Source: WTFY01 sp965220875
Lineage (GTDB): Bacteria; Pseudomonadota; Gammaproteobacteria; UBA4575
DNA: 64,000 nucleotides
Direction of reading: 5' to 3'
Assembly (NCBI GenBank): GCA_965220875.1
Contig: OZ244849.1
Coordinates: 558,001-622,000, forward strand
The notes below the pieces were generated by a model. It searched no databases. It was not told the DNA's origin and was given only the letters and a program-made list of their open reading frames with translations. The first letter of the stretch is position 1, and every line of letters starts with the position of its first letter. Both the position numbers and the translations under genes were made by a program. Shown piece after piece: positions 26,130 to 35,543 of this stretch.

Positions 26130-28871
26130 TCAGAACGCGTACAGCCAGCCTGAAAGGAAGGTCCATTCCGGGTCCGCGTTCGCGCGGTGGTCCGGCTCAA
26201 GAGTCCAGACAGTCCCCAGGCGCAGTTCACCCAGGGCCAGGGGCTGCTGCCATCGTGTAGAAAAATCGATTTGCCGGCCACTGGGCCCCAGGTCGGCCGC
26301 AATCGCACTGCGCAGGATTTCACCTGCCTTGGTACGCCCCACGGGCACGTTGAGCGATGCCCGGCCGTGCTCCACCCGAAGCGGCTGCGACAATGAAATG
26401 CGCAATGTACCGGCATCGGCCAGTACCCTGCTTGCATGCAGGGCAAACGCACTGGTGGTCAACTGCGAAATCCCTGTGATGAGTCCGCTGTCTGTTCCTG
26501 GACGCACCACGCCGAGCTCCGCATTGGCACCGACCTGCCACCCTGAAACATCCATGTCCGCATCGAACCCGATGAAAAGGGCATCCGCAGCCAGTTTGCC
26601 AAAAGCGCCCCCGGCCACGCTGCCAAGCAGGGTTTCCCGCTCACCCAGCCAGCCGACACGCAGGCCCAGCCCGGAACCCGAGGGACGCCAGGAGAACTCC
26701 GCACCGGAAGCCGGCGTCTCCCCGTGTACCCCTTCCGTCGTGAACGCGGTGGCCGACATGCCGTTCGCAGCGGTATAGGTCAAGGCCAGGGCATGTTCGG
26801 CCAGTGCAAAATGACTGGCCCCGGCACCCATTGGCATTTCCAGCAGGCCAAGGCTCATGCGTCCCGGGAGCTCATCCCGGCCCGTCCAGTTCCCGTAGAT
26901 GAAACCGTCATCCAGCGGCGAAGGACTTTCAGCAGCGGGGACAGGTGCCAGGAACTCGCGAAGCTGCATGGTCATCGTCGGGCCTCGCGGGGTGGCGGCA
27001 AGATCCCCCATGTCAAACCAGAAGGGCGCACCCAGCGCATCGAATGCAGCGAATTCGTGGCCGAGCAGGGACTGGGTGAACCCGTCCCCGAAAGCCGTCC
27101 CAGGCTGGACCTGGCTCGTCTGCAGGGGATTGCCCGGCACATGCACCGTACCCCCCGTGGTGACGGTCATGACGCCCACGGGCGAGGTCGCAGCACCAAG
27201 GTCCATCATCCCCTGTCCATAGATACTCCGGTTTGAATACCTGCCGGTGCTGTCCGCAGTGGCAAGAAGGCGCGCCAGCAGGTCCGTGTTGGAAAGCTGG
27301 TCACGAAAGAGCTGCTTCATCACCGCCAGTCCGCCGGTGACCATCGGGGCGGCGAACGAAGTTCCGTTAACGGTGGCCAGCCCCCGGAAACCGTCAACGC
27401 CCTCTCTGGGACCGAAATAGGCGGCCAGTATATCTTCACCCGGGGCCGCCAGGCACCAGTCGGCGGCGATGCCGCAACGGTTGGAAAACTCTGCAATTTC
27501 ACCGTCCTCATTGGTGGCCACGACGGCGACCGTATGGTCCCGCAACTCAGGGATGCGCGCGACCAGGCCAGGCAGTATCTCGACGGATACTGCATCGACT
27601 CTTCCGTTCACGCAGTGGTCAGTGGTGCCGGTGCACGGGTCACCGTGGGCATTGCCCCCGGCCCAGACCAGGATGGTTTTTTCGGTGGAGGTTGCCTGGG
27701 CCATTTTCTCGATGGCATCCCCGAAATGGTCCCTCAGTTCCGTTTCGCTGTAATCGTCGATGATCCCCATGAAGCCTACGCTCAGGTTCAGGAAATCGAC
27801 CGCCCGTGTCCCGTCGCGCCAGTCGAGAACGGTATCGATTATGGTCGACCACCTGGATTCAGAGAATGCCAAGCTATTCAGGGAAAAGGGAGAATAGCTG
27901 TCAGGTGTGCCGGAGGTCGGAATGGCAAACATCACCATATCTGCTCCCCAGGCCACACCATGCCCGGCACTCATAAAGTCGGCCAAGCGTGGGGCGGCCG
28001 CCACGCTGGCCACGGAGGTCCCGTGGGAAAACTGGCTGCCATCTTCGTCAGCCTTGCCGAACAGAAACACCTCGTCGATGGCTGCCCCATCCAGCAACAA
28101 GTGGTCCTGGTCGATGCCGGTGTCGACAAATCCGATCGTCACACCTGTTCCTGGCGCAATGTCCTGTCCCTTGATCAGTTCAACGTGGGCATAGGCGCGG
28201 TCTGCATGGATGGCCGACAGCCCCCACTGGTTTTTGAAGTTCCTCTGTTCACGGTAGTCTTCTGCATGGAGGTCCGCCTCGTCCTGGTACACATCCGGCT
28301 CAAGGCAGCCCATGTCGTGGGTGCGGATGCAGGCTGGAAGATCTGGTGGTGCACTTACGATTTCGCTTCCGCTTCCTCCTCCGCCGCCTCCGCCACCGCA
28401 GGCAGAAAGGGACACCACCAGGACAATCAGTACGGCAACGCAGATCTTCTCAGGCGGCAGAGCCTGGCCTGGATACCCCGATTGCCGGCAAGGCCTGCGT
28501 GAAACCGAAGTGCCCGGCCGTTGCAATGCAAGTGGATTTCCAAGGAACCCTGATGCGGTTGCGTTGTTCCGGTCCCGGGCAGGCGGAGACCCGGTGCCTG
28601 TATGCGATGCTATCCATGCGCGAGCACTTCCGGTCCCGGGCATGACAGGGCTTCTCGAGTATCGAGATGCGGTCCTGCCCGCCGTTTTACCCCGCTTTGC
28701 GTTCATTCCGAAATATCCCGGCCATTGCTGAAAAATAACATCACCGACGGGTTGAACAGTCCGTAACGGTACCCCTTCAGAGGGAGCTTCACCTGATCGG
28801 GCTGCACCACACACCGGCTGCTTCATGCACAGGATGTTCTCCTGGCGATGCTTCGGGTCATTATAGAGCAC
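26130..28871 (-). CDS. Subtilisin-like (S8) autotransporter lipoprotein, NalP-type
   Basis: A surface serine protease. The lipobox region 'VAVLIVLVVSLSAC' is followed by a run of nine glycines. The S8 domain has Asp in IGFVDTGID, His in FSHGTSVAS and Ser in 'VNGTSFAAPMVTGG'. A C-terminal autotransporter barrel (about the last 270 residues) ends in Phe (SGWLYAF). The start is uncertain: the open frame extends well upstream of the lipobox and no ATG sits close to it, so the true start is probably between 28480 and 28640. NalP-type proteases are anchored by lipid and clip other surface proteins, including TbpB/LbpB-like lipoproteins. Three TbpB-like proteins are encoded in this window. Confidence 0.8.
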   Translation of the reverse strand: MLYNDPKHRQENILCMKQPVCGAARSGEAPSEGVPLRTVQPVGDVIFQQWPGYFGMNAKRGKTAGRTASRYSRSPVMPGTGSARAWIASHTGTGSPPARDRNNATASGFLGNPLALQRPGTSVSRRPCRQSGYPGQALPPEKICVAVLIVLVVSLSACGGGGGGGGSGSEIVSAPPDLPACIRTHDMGCLEPDVYQDEADLHAEDYREQRNFKNQWGLSAIHADRAYAHVELIKGQDIAPGTGVTIGFVDTGIDQDHLLLDGAAIDEVFLFGKADEDGSQFSHGTSVASVAAAPRLADFMSAGHGVAWGADMVMFAIPTSGTPDSYSPFSLNSLAFSESRWSTIIDTVLDWRDGTRAVDFLNLSVGFMGIIDDYSETELRDHFGDAIEKMAQATSTEKTILVWAGGNAHGDPCTGTTDHCVNGRVDAVSVEILPGLVARIPELRDHTVAVVATNEDGEIAEFSNRCGIAADWCLAAPGEDILAAYFGPREGVDGFRGLATVNGTSFAAPMVTGGLAVMKQLFRDQLSNTDLLARLLATADSTGRYSNRSIYGQGMMDLGAATSPVGVMTVTTGGTVHVPGNPLQTSQVQPGTAFGDGFTQSLLGHEFAAFDALGAPFWFDMGDLAATPRGPTMTMQLREFLAPVPAAESPSPLDDGFIYGNWTGRDELPGRMSLGLLEMPMGAGASHFALAEHALALTYTAANGMSATAFTTEGVHGETPASGAEFSWRPSGSGLGLRVGWLGERETLLGSVAGGAFGKLAADALFIGFDADMDVSGWQVGANAELGVVRPGTDSGLITGISQLTTSAFALHASRVLADAGTLRISLSQPLRVEHGRASLNVPVGRTKAGEILRSAIAADLGPSGRQIDFSTRWQQPLALGELRLGTVWTLEPDHRANADPEWTFLSGWLYAF

Positions 28872-29184
28872 TCGGGGAAAGAGGTGTCATGCCATGTTTT
28901 GATAACCTGACGCTTTCAAGCGTTCGTCGATGTACTGACGGGTACGCGACGGCTTCATGCTCCATGGCAGACAATGTGCGCGCGTAGGTTCCGGAACCGG
29001 TTGCTTGACCTGTCTTCGCAGTGGACCCCCTGCACGGTTCCGTAAAGTCACCCTGTGCCGCGATCAGCATGCCTGATCATCCTTTATAGTATGATGGAGG
29101 TGGATCTGTACAGACCGGGTTGTCCTAGAATTCCAAATCATTCCAGAAACCCTTACTTGCACCAGCCAGCCGAGCATCAATGCC
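28872..29184. promoter_or_regulatory. Divergent intergenic region
   Basis: About 310 bp between the autotransporter and methyltransferase genes. It must hold promoters for both directions. A short palindrome ACGCTT-TC-AAGCGT lies near 28910-28923. No gene is supported. Confidence 0.3.
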
Positions 29185-30033
29185 ATGAACTGCCCTGCAG
29201 ATGAGAGAACCCCTGCACGCGACCCGCACCGGTTCATCAACGATCTCGAACCCGAGATGATTGATCGCCTGGTGGAAAGGCTGGAGAGCCGTGGCAAGGA
29301 CCGGGTATTCACCCGCCTGTTCGACAACTATTCATCCAGGCTTGGTTTGCAAAGTAACGCACAGGTGCTTGAGATCGGGTGCGGGACCGGTGTCGTGGCC
29401 CGTGCGCTGGCCCGCAAGAGCGATGCTGACATTCACGTCACGGGCATCGATCACAGCCCGGCACTCATCAGGGTGGCGTATCGGCTTGCCGACGAGGAAG
29501 GGGTTGCCAACCGGCTCACGTTCGAGGTCGGCGACGCGCATGCGCTTCCCTTCCGGGACGCCTGCTTTGATGCAGTGATCCTGCACACCGTGATCAGTCA
29601 TGTCGGCGAGCCCGCCACCGTGCTCGAAGAGGCGAGAAGGGTGCTGTGCCCAGGCTGCACGCTGGTGGTGTTCGACGGCGATTACGCCTCGCTTACCTAC
29701 GGATACCCGGACGTCGAGATGGGGCGCAAGATGGACTGGGCCCTGGCACGAGCGGCGTTCAACAATCCCGTTGTCATGCGTGAGTTGCCCCGGTTGCTGG
29801 CTTCCACCGGCCTCGACCTGCATGACACCCTGGCTGACGTGGTATCCGAAATCGGTCAGGCCAGTTATTTCCGTGGCCTGGCAGAAACCTATGCACCGCT
29901 GATCGCACCGGCCGGACTGGCACGGCAGGCCGAAGTGGATGCCTGGATGGATGTGCAACGCAGGGCCATGCAGGAGAATCGCTTCTTTGCCTCCTGCAAC
30001 TATTACAGTGTCCTGGCCCGACGGGCAGGCTAG
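29185..30033 (+). CDS. SAM-dependent methyltransferase (class I)
   Basis: A 282-residue protein with a Methyltransf_11/25-type domain. Motif I is 'AQVLEIGCGTGVVARALA', the acidic ribose-binding residue is in 'VTGIDHSPALI', and motif II/III are 'FEVGDAHALPF' and 'DAVILHTVISHV'. The C-terminal part 'GLDLHDTLADVVSEIG' is typical of UbiE/COQ5-like small-molecule methylases. The substrate is unknown. It is monocistronic. Confidence 0.8.
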   Translation: MNCPADERTPARDPHRFINDLEPEMIDRLVERLESRGKDRVFTRLFDNYSSRLGLQSNAQVLEIGCGTGVVARALARKSDADIHVTGIDHSPALIRVAYRLADEEGVANRLTFEVGDAHALPFRDACFDAVILHTVISHVGEPATVLEEARRVLCPGCTLVVFDGDYASLTYGYPDVEMGRKMDWALARAAFNNPVVMRELPRLLASTGLDLHDTLADVVSEIGQASYFRGLAETYAPLIAPAGLARQAEVDAWMDVQRRAMQENRFFASCNYYSVLARRAG

Positions 30034-30184
30034 ACCACCCGGTGATGCCCGCCAGCCGACCAGGCTGGCACCCGGATGACCTTTGCCACCTGCTGACCGG
30101 AACAGGGTTTTTCAGGCAGGATGAGTGGGCTGGCCGACGCGATGGACCTCTTCTGGACCCGGGGTGAAGCCAGGGTGCGTGCAG

Positions 30185-30289
30185 TCAGGATGAGCCTTTG
30201 ACCACCTCGTCCAGGGCTTTTTCCGCATCGTGGAAGATTTCCTGCAGAATCTGCATGCGCTTGAGCTTCAGCCCTCGGCCTGGTGCCAC
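30185..30289 (-). CDS. Possible 34-residue small protein overlapping the upstream gene
   Basis: A GTG at 30289 stands 4 nt after a perfect AAGGAGG and opens a frame of 34 codons reading GLKLKRMQILQEIFHDAEKA and ending KGSS. It overlaps the last 22 bp of the acidic protein gene in another frame. Alternatively it is the real C-terminus of that protein, displaced by a one-base frameshift, since the helix would continue smoothly. Confidence 0.35.
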   Translation of the reverse strand: MAPGRGLKLKRMQILQEIFHDAEKALDEVVKGSS

Positions 30290-30477
30290 AATACCTCCTT
30301 GATCTTTTCGACCACCGCACTGCGCATCTCGGGCGAAAGGGTCTGGCCACTCCTGTATTCGTGCTTTTCGATCACGTAATCGGCAATGCCGACGATGTTG
30401 TCCGCCACGATGCTGAAATCGACAGACTCCCTGACAGCCTCCAGCATGTCGTCCTCGTTCTTATCCTGTTCTACCAT
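30268..30477 (-). CDS. Hypothetical small acidic protein
   Basis: 69 residues from MVEQDKNEDDMLEAV; CAGGAGAA lies just before this ATG, so it is preferred over an upstream in-frame codon. The product is acidic and helical ('SVDFSIVADNIVGIADYVIE', 'SPEMRSAVVEKIKEVLWH') and cytoplasmic. No family is recognised. Confidence 0.5.
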   Translation of the reverse strand: MVEQDKNEDDMLEAVRESVDFSIVADNIVGIADYVIEKHEYRSGQTLSPEMRSAVVEKIKEVLWHQAEG

Positions 30478-30699
30478 TTTATTCTCCTGGTTTGGCTGCA
30501 TTCATGCAGGCCCGATGCGTTCACCGACCGAATTTCAGACAGCCGTGCCGGCCACACTCCGCCCGTTACCTGCAAAGTTTTTTCTGTAACCGGGTAGCAC
30601 ATTCTGCTACAAGAGGTGTCTGGCAGCAAACGGGAACAGGCTGTCACCGAACCTGAACCGGTGCCGGATTCAAAACTCTCATGAATGAAAGCCGCATCC

Positions 30700-31530
30700 T
30701 CACTGCCTCGCTCCCCCGTATGCGCCCTGCAACCCCTGGGGGTGATCGAACACCCCGCCCACTTCCTCGTGGTCAGGACCGTAGAACGCACCCGATAACC
30801 GGTTGTTGTCGGCATGGTAACGGCTGAACTGCCCGTCCTCTACCGGCATGTTCTCAAAAATCATGTCGGTATAGGCCTGTCCGGTGGTGGTATTGGCCAT
30901 GCCCGTCAAATGCACGTCCGCCAATACCTGGGTACCTATGGTCACGGAAATACTGGCATCGCCCGTCACGACGGATTCGAGATCACTTGCAATATTGTGA
31001 TCCCTTGCCGTTGCAAAGCCTGTCCAGGTGGCCTCCACCTCGGGATTGGTATTCGTTGCGTTCCCGGCAATGGTGCCGTAGGTTTGGATGACCCCCTGGT
31101 CCGGGTCAGTTTCATGCTTGTAAAGTACGACTGTCGATGCAAAGAAACTGTATTCCATCCAGCCTCCGTAACTATGCAGGTCATTGAACCTGCCGATGAC
31201 ATACTCCACCGCCGTATTGATGCTGTTGGTATCCGGCAGCACTATCGTCTCCTCAGGCAATAACCTGAAAACCTTGTTTGCACGCAGGAAAGCCGTGTAG
31301 CCCACGGAACAGAACAGGCCCCTGCATTCCACGGAAACACGTACCGGCTCTGTTTGGCCGGGCACCCAGTTGATCCTGTCCGTGGAAAGCAGAAGATTGG
31401 CATTCGAGGCGATCCGCTCATAGTCCTGTATCGCAACATATTCAGGTGGAGGAACGGGGACATCACTGGACCCCCCGCCCATGCAGCCAGTGACAAGCAT
31501 GCACAGTGCGAGCGTGATGCAGTATTTCAT
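30700..31530 (-). CDS. TbpB-like beta-barrel surface lipoprotein, paralog
   Basis: A 276-residue lipoprotein starting MKYCITLALCMLVTGC, with MGGGSS after the lipid-acceptor Cys and a proline linker (DVPVPPPEYV). It aligns along its length with the protein at 2554-3384, including 'YGGWMEYSFFAS', 'LTGMANTTTGQAY', and the C-terminal 'LSGAFYGPDHEEVGGVFDHP' and GAYGGARQ. It is a probable Slam client displayed at the cell surface. It is monocistronic and divergent from the gamma-glutamylcyclotransferase gene. The ligand is unknown. Confidence 0.75.
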   Translation of the reverse strand: MKYCITLALCMLVTGCMGGGSSDVPVPPPEYVAIQDYERIASNANLLLSTDRINWVPGQTEPVRVSVECRGLFCSVGYTAFLRANKVFRLLPEETIVLPDTNSINTAVEYVIGRFNDLHSYGGWMEYSFFASTVVLYKHETDPDQGVIQTYGTIAGNATNTNPEVEATWTGFATARDHNIASDLESVVTGDASISVTIGTQVLADVHLTGMANTTTGQAYTDMIFENMPVEDGQFSRYHADNNRLSGAFYGPDHEEVGGVFDHPQGLQGAYGGARQ

Positions 31531-31844
31531 TCCAAAGCCCCCAGAATCCGGAAGCCGAACGGGAAGCCTCAAGCTGAACATCGGTTGGGATTACCCTGTT
31601 ATTATTGAATCGGGTTTCTGTCCACGCAGCATCTTACCAGATTGCAAAACAGACAGGTACGGGTAGTGCTCCCTGATCCCGCCAACGTGATTTTGCACGA
31701 TGCCTGGACCAGGCTGGGAAGAGACGGTCACCCTGTCGTGTACAATCCATGTCGAAACACCGGGTTCTCTCTCGCGGTGTTCGCCTGTCGCACAAGCCAG
31801 GTCGGGACGTTGCCGTAGCGCGGGAAACAAGCAAAGAAAGGCCA

Positions 31845-32387
31845 ATGAACCGCTTTCTGTATTTTGCCTACGGGTCCAACCTGTTAACCGCAAGACTCGC
31901 GGACAGGTGCCCCTCGGCACGATATCATGCAACTGCATGCACCGATGATCTTGCAATCGAGTTCTCCAAGGAAAGCAGGGATGACGGATCAGGGAAGGCA
32001 ACGCTCGTGCCGTCTCACGGGCATCGCCTGTACGGTGTCGTGTACGAGGTGGAGCTGGGTGAACTCGAAATCCTGAACCGGGTCGAATCGGGCTACGACC
32101 TGAGGCATGACTTCAAGGTGACCCTGCCGGATACGGATACCCCCTTGACCGTAAAAACCTATATCGCACCCGAACAGAGCAGAAAGCCTAGTCTGAAACC
32201 GTTCGACTGGTATCTCGCACTGATCGTTGCCGGGGCCATCGAGCATGGATTTCCCCAAGCCGAGATCCGTGCCTACCAAAACATGGAATTCCGGACCGAC
32301 AATGAGGGAGAAAACAAGTACGAGGCCTTGAGGCAGCTCAACGAGGCAGGGTTTGAGAGCATAGAACAGGTATTGAATCGAAAATGA
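31845..32387 (+). CDS. Gamma-glutamylcyclotransferase family protein
   Basis: A 180-residue protein of the GGCT/AIG2 fold, starting at MNRFLYFAYGSNLL, where YGSN is the substrate-binding loop. A conserved Glu is expected in the segment 'RLYGVVYEVELGELEILNRV'. The family cleaves gamma-glutamyl amino acids to 5-oxoproline, helping glutathione turnover. The start was chosen at 31845 because the family motif begins there and AAAGAAAGG precedes it. Confidence 0.8.
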   Translation: MNRFLYFAYGSNLLTARLADRCPSARYHATACTDDLAIEFSKESRDDGSGKATLVPSHGHRLYGVVYEVELGELEILNRVESGYDLRHDFKVTLPDTDTPLTVKTYIAPEQSRKPSLKPFDWYLALIVAGAIEHGFPQAEIRAYQNMEFRTDNEGENKYEALRQLNEAGFESIEQVLNRK

Positions 32388-32446
32388 TCTGTCACGGTTT
32401 TCAGATTGGCCGGTGTGGCATCCGGCACCGAGACAGATCGTAGCCT

Positions 32447-33991
32447 TTAGCTGCCGTTGTACGGCACCAGCAGCGAGTTGCCCGTCATCGACCTGGGCTG
32501 GCGGATTCCCATGAGCTGCAGGATGGTGGGAGCCACGTCGCTCAGGCCCCGGCCGTTCGCCAGGTCCCAGGGCTCGCCGTCCATCACCAGGCAGGGAACC
32601 GGGTAGGTGGTGTGCTGCGTATGCGGCTCACCGGTATGCGGATCGATCATCTCGTCACAATTGCCATGGTCCGAGGTCAGCACCACGGATACGCCCTGCT
32701 CCTCTGCGGCATCCAGCACCCTCCCGGTATGAAAATCCATGGCTTCCAGGGCGGCAATCACGGCATCCTGCTTGGCCGTGTGGCCCACCATGTCGGCGTT
32801 GGCAAAGTTGGTGACGATCAGGGCATAGGCCTTGTTGCGCAGGGCCTTGATCACCTCGTCGGCTACTTCCTCGGCACTCATCTCCGGCTGCAGGTCGTAG
32901 GTTGCCACCTTGGGGGAGGGTACGATCTTGCGATCCTCTCCCTCGTAGGCACCGTCGAAACCGCCGTTCAGGAAGTAGGTTACGTGAGGGTATTTTTCCG
33001 TCTCCGCACAGTGAAACTGGTGCAGCCCTGCCTTGCTGATGATTTCAGACAGGTTGGTTTCCGGCCTGCGGGGCGGAAAGGCCACGGGACCGAGAAACCG
33101 CTTGCTGTACTTGGTCATTTTGGTAAGCCTGACCGGCCGGTACTCCGGACCCCGGTCAAAGGCGTCGAACTCCTTCTGCGCGAGCGCCTTGCTGAGCTGC
33201 AGCGGCCGGTCGCTGCGGAAATTGCAGAAGATCACCTCGGACTGGGCGGTCATGGGCTGCGCCGCATGCAGCACGGTGGGCAGGATGAACTCGTCCGTCT
33301 CGCCCCGGGCATAGGCGTTGCGCACGGCATCCAGGGCCGTCCCCGCGCGCCTGCCCTCCAGCTGCACGAGTGCCTGCCAGGCGAGGAACGTGCGTTCCCA
33401 CCGGCGGTCACGGTCCATCGCGTAATACCGCCCCATCACGGTGGCAATGGTGCCACCGGCCTGTTTCAGGTGCGGGTTGAGAATTTTGATGTACTTTCGC
33501 ACGCTCTTCGGCGGCGCATCGCGCCCGTCGGCGATGACGTGCACCAGGGGGCGGACCCCGTGCTCCTGGCACAGCTTCACCAGCGCGATGATGTGGTTGA
33601 TGTGCGAGTGCACACCGCCGTCCGACAGCAGGCCGATCAGATGCAGGTGGCCGTCGCCGTCCTCGGCTTTCTTGACGGCACGCACCAGGGGTGAGACCTC
33701 GAACAGGCTGCCGTCTGCAATGGCATCGTTGATGCGGATCAGGTCCTGCCGGATGACCGCTCCGCAGCCGATGGTCATGTGCCCGACTTCCGAGTTTCCC
33801 ATCTGGCCTGCAGGCAGGCCCACCGCCTCGCCGGAGGCTTCCAGCACCGTGTGCGGATAGCGTGAGAAGTACTCGTCCAGGCGCGGAGTGCGGGCCCTCA
33901 GCACGGCATTGTTGGCCTTGCTGGGATTGACGCCGAACCCGTCCAGGATGACGAGTGCGACGCGTTTACGGATTTTTGTTTTCTTGGGCAC
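32447..33991 (-). CDS. gpmI: 2,3-bisphosphoglycerate-independent phosphoglycerate mutase
   Basis: A 514-residue alkaline-phosphatase-fold enzyme interconverting 3- and 2-phosphoglycerate with two metal ions. Visible: 'VALVILDGFGVNPSKANNAV' (first metal ligand Asp), the nucleophile Ser in 'QMGNSEVGHMTIGCG', 'VHVIADGRDAPPKSVRKY', 'ANADMVGHTAKQDA' and 'VVLTSDHGNCDEMIDPHTGE' carrying metal ligands. The length is normal. Confidence 0.95.
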   Translation of the reverse strand: MPKKTKIRKRVALVILDGFGVNPSKANNAVLRARTPRLDEYFSRYPHTVLEASGEAVGLPAGQMGNSEVGHMTIGCGAVIRQDLIRINDAIADGSLFEVSPLVRAVKKAEDGDGHLHLIGLLSDGGVHSHINHIIALVKLCQEHGVRPLVHVIADGRDAPPKSVRKYIKILNPHLKQAGGTIATVMGRYYAMDRDRRWERTFLAWQALVQLEGRRAGTALDAVRNAYARGETDEFILPTVLHAAQPMTAQSEVIFCNFRSDRPLQLSKALAQKEFDAFDRGPEYRPVRLTKMTKYSKRFLGPVAFPPRRPETNLSEIISKAGLHQFHCAETEKYPHVTYFLNGGFDGAYEGEDRKIVPSPKVATYDLQPEMSAEEVADEVIKALRNKAYALIVTNFANADMVGHTAKQDAVIAALEAMDFHTGRVLDAAEEQGVSVVLTSDHGNCDEMIDPHTGEPHTQHTTYPVPCLVMDGEPWDLANGRGLSDVAPTILQLMGIRQPRSMTGNSLLVPYNGS

Positions 33992-34036
33992 TGTGAAACC
34001 GGTTGTTTCTACGCGCGCGATTATGCACCAATTGGA

Positions 34037-34957
34037 TCAGCGTGTCCCCCCGTCCTTCTCATCCCCGTCGTCTTCGGGCTTTTTGAGGGGTTCGCCTTCG
34101 CCCATTTCCTTCGCCTGTTCCTCGGCAGACAGCGGGACCTGGGACGCTTTCTTGCGCCAGGACCGCCTCGGCTTGCGGGCTGGTTTTTCCCCGGCTGCAT
34201 CCTCGTCCTCCTCTAGGGACCTGGGCACCCACAGGCGCGACAGCAGCAGGCCGATCTCGAACAGCAGCCATACCGGGATGGCCAGCAGCACCTGGGAGAT
34301 CACGTCCGGCGGTGTCAGCAGCATGCCGACGATGAAGGCCACCACGATCACGTAGGGGCGCTTGGAGGCCAGCTTTTTCGGCGTGGTCACGCCCAGCCTG
34401 ACCAGCACCAGGGTCACTATCGGTACCTCGAACGCAGCCCCGAAGGCGATGAAGATCTTGATCACGAAATCCAGGTAGCGCCCGATGTCCGTCATCACCG
34501 CCACCCCTTCCGGGGCCACCCTCGTGAAGAAGCCGAACACCAGGGGGAAGACGATGAAGTACGCGAAGGCCATGCCCACGTAAAACAGGATCGAACTGGA
34601 CACGAGGAGCGGGAACACCAGCCGCTTTTCGCTGCCGTACAGGCCCGGTGCGACGAAGGCCCAGGCATGGTAGAGGATGATCGGGATGGCCAGCACGATG
34701 CTGAGCAGGAACACGAGCTTGAACGGGGTGAGGAAGGGCGAGGCCACTTCGATCGCCACCATCGAGCTGTCCTCCGGCAGGTGCGCCATCAGCGGGCCGG
34801 CCAGCCAGGCATACAGGGTGTTGGCAAACGGGAACAGGCCCAGCATGACGGCCAGCACGCTGCCCGTCACCCACAGCAGCCGGCTGCGCAGCTCGAACAG
34901 GTGCGACAGTAGGGATTCCTGCTTGGCCTCGGGGTCCCCGGAGTCAGTCGGCTTCAT
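34037..34957 (-). CDS. tatC: Sec-independent protein translocase TatC
   Basis: A 306-residue inner-membrane protein with six transmembrane helices. The N-terminus carries 'LLSHLFELRSRLLWVTG', part of the signal-peptide-binding site, and 'ALPIILYHAWAFVAPGLY' then follows. With TatB it recognises twin-arginine signal peptides. The protein is longer than usual: after the last helix there is a charged tail of about 60 residues rich in Lys, Arg, Glu and Asp. The start overlaps tatB by 14 bp. Confidence 0.95.
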   Translation of the reverse strand: MKPTDSGDPEAKQESLLSHLFELRSRLLWVTGSVLAVMLGLFPFANTLYAWLAGPLMAHLPEDSSMVAIEVASPFLTPFKLVFLLSIVLAIPIILYHAWAFVAPGLYGSEKRLVFPLLVSSSILFYVGMAFAYFIVFPLVFGFFTRVAPEGVAVMTDIGRYLDFVIKIFIAFGAAFEVPIVTLVLVRLGVTTPKKLASKRPYVIVVAFIVGMLLTPPDVISQVLLAIPVWLLFEIGLLLSRLWVPRSLEEDEDAAGEKPARKPRRSWRKKASQVPLSAEEQAKEMGEGEPLKKPEDDGDEKDGGTR

Positions 34958-35312
34958 TCTTTTCAGGCCCCGGCTTCACCGGTTTTTCCCTGGCGGATTC
35001 GATCTGTTCCTCGACGGCCTTGACCAGCGTGTCATCCCCGTCGTCGTCCAGCTCCTGCTCGATCTCCCGCTGCGTGCCTTTCAGGATTTCCTTCAGCTCA
35101 CCGATTTCGTTCTGCTGCTTGTCCAGGATTTCCTTCAGCTCGGCCGCGCGGATCTCGGACTCGATATCCGCACGGAAGGCCTCGAACATGCGCCGGGCCT
35201 TGCCTACCCACCTTCCGGCCTGGCCCGCCAAGCGCGGCAGCTTTTCCGGCCCGACCACCAGCAGCACGACCACCATGATGAGGGTGAGCTCCCAAAAGCC
35301 GAAATCAAACAT
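34944..35312 (-). CDS. tatB: Sec-independent protein translocase TatB
   Basis: 122 residues: an N-terminal helix 'MFDFGFWELTLIMVVVLLVV', a Gly-Pro-Glu-Lys hinge, then an amphipathic helix ('GRWVGKARRMFEAFRADIES') and an acidic-basic tail. The Glu near residue 8 in the membrane helix and the GPEKLP turn are TatB hallmarks. It lies between tatA and tatC in one operon. Confidence 0.95.
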   Translation of the reverse strand: MFDFGFWELTLIMVVVLLVVGPEKLPRLAGQAGRWVGKARRMFEAFRADIESEIRAAELKEILDKQQNEIGELKEILKGTQREIEQELDDDGDDTLVKAVEEQIESAREKPVKPGPEKNEAD

Positions 35313-35324
35313 GGTTCGAGAAGG

Positions 35325-35507
35325 CTACTCTTTCGTCGAGGGCTCATCCGTCTTTGAATCTTCGGGCTCGCTTTCATCTTTCACGGACTTGCGGAAATTC
35401 TTGACCGCGCTGCCGATGTCACCACCCATGTTGCGTAGTTTCTTCGTGCCGAAGATCAGCAGTATGATCAGCAGTATGATCAGTAACTGCCAGGGGCTGA
35501 TTCCCAT
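35325..35507 (-). CDS. tatA: Sec-independent protein translocase TatA
   Basis: 60 residues: an N-terminal helix 'MGISPWQLLIILLIILLIFG', then TKKLRNMGGDIGSAVKNFRK, the FGTKKLR/amphipathic-helix pattern of TatA/E. It forms the protein-conducting oligomer of the Tat system. It follows hisE by 36 bp. Confidence 0.95.
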   Translation of the reverse strand: MGISPWQLLIILLIILLIFGTKKLRNMGGDIGSAVKNFRKSVKDESEPEDSKTDEPSTKE

Positions 35508-35543
35508 AACGTCTACTCCCGTTCAGTAAATAAGTCTCTGCGG

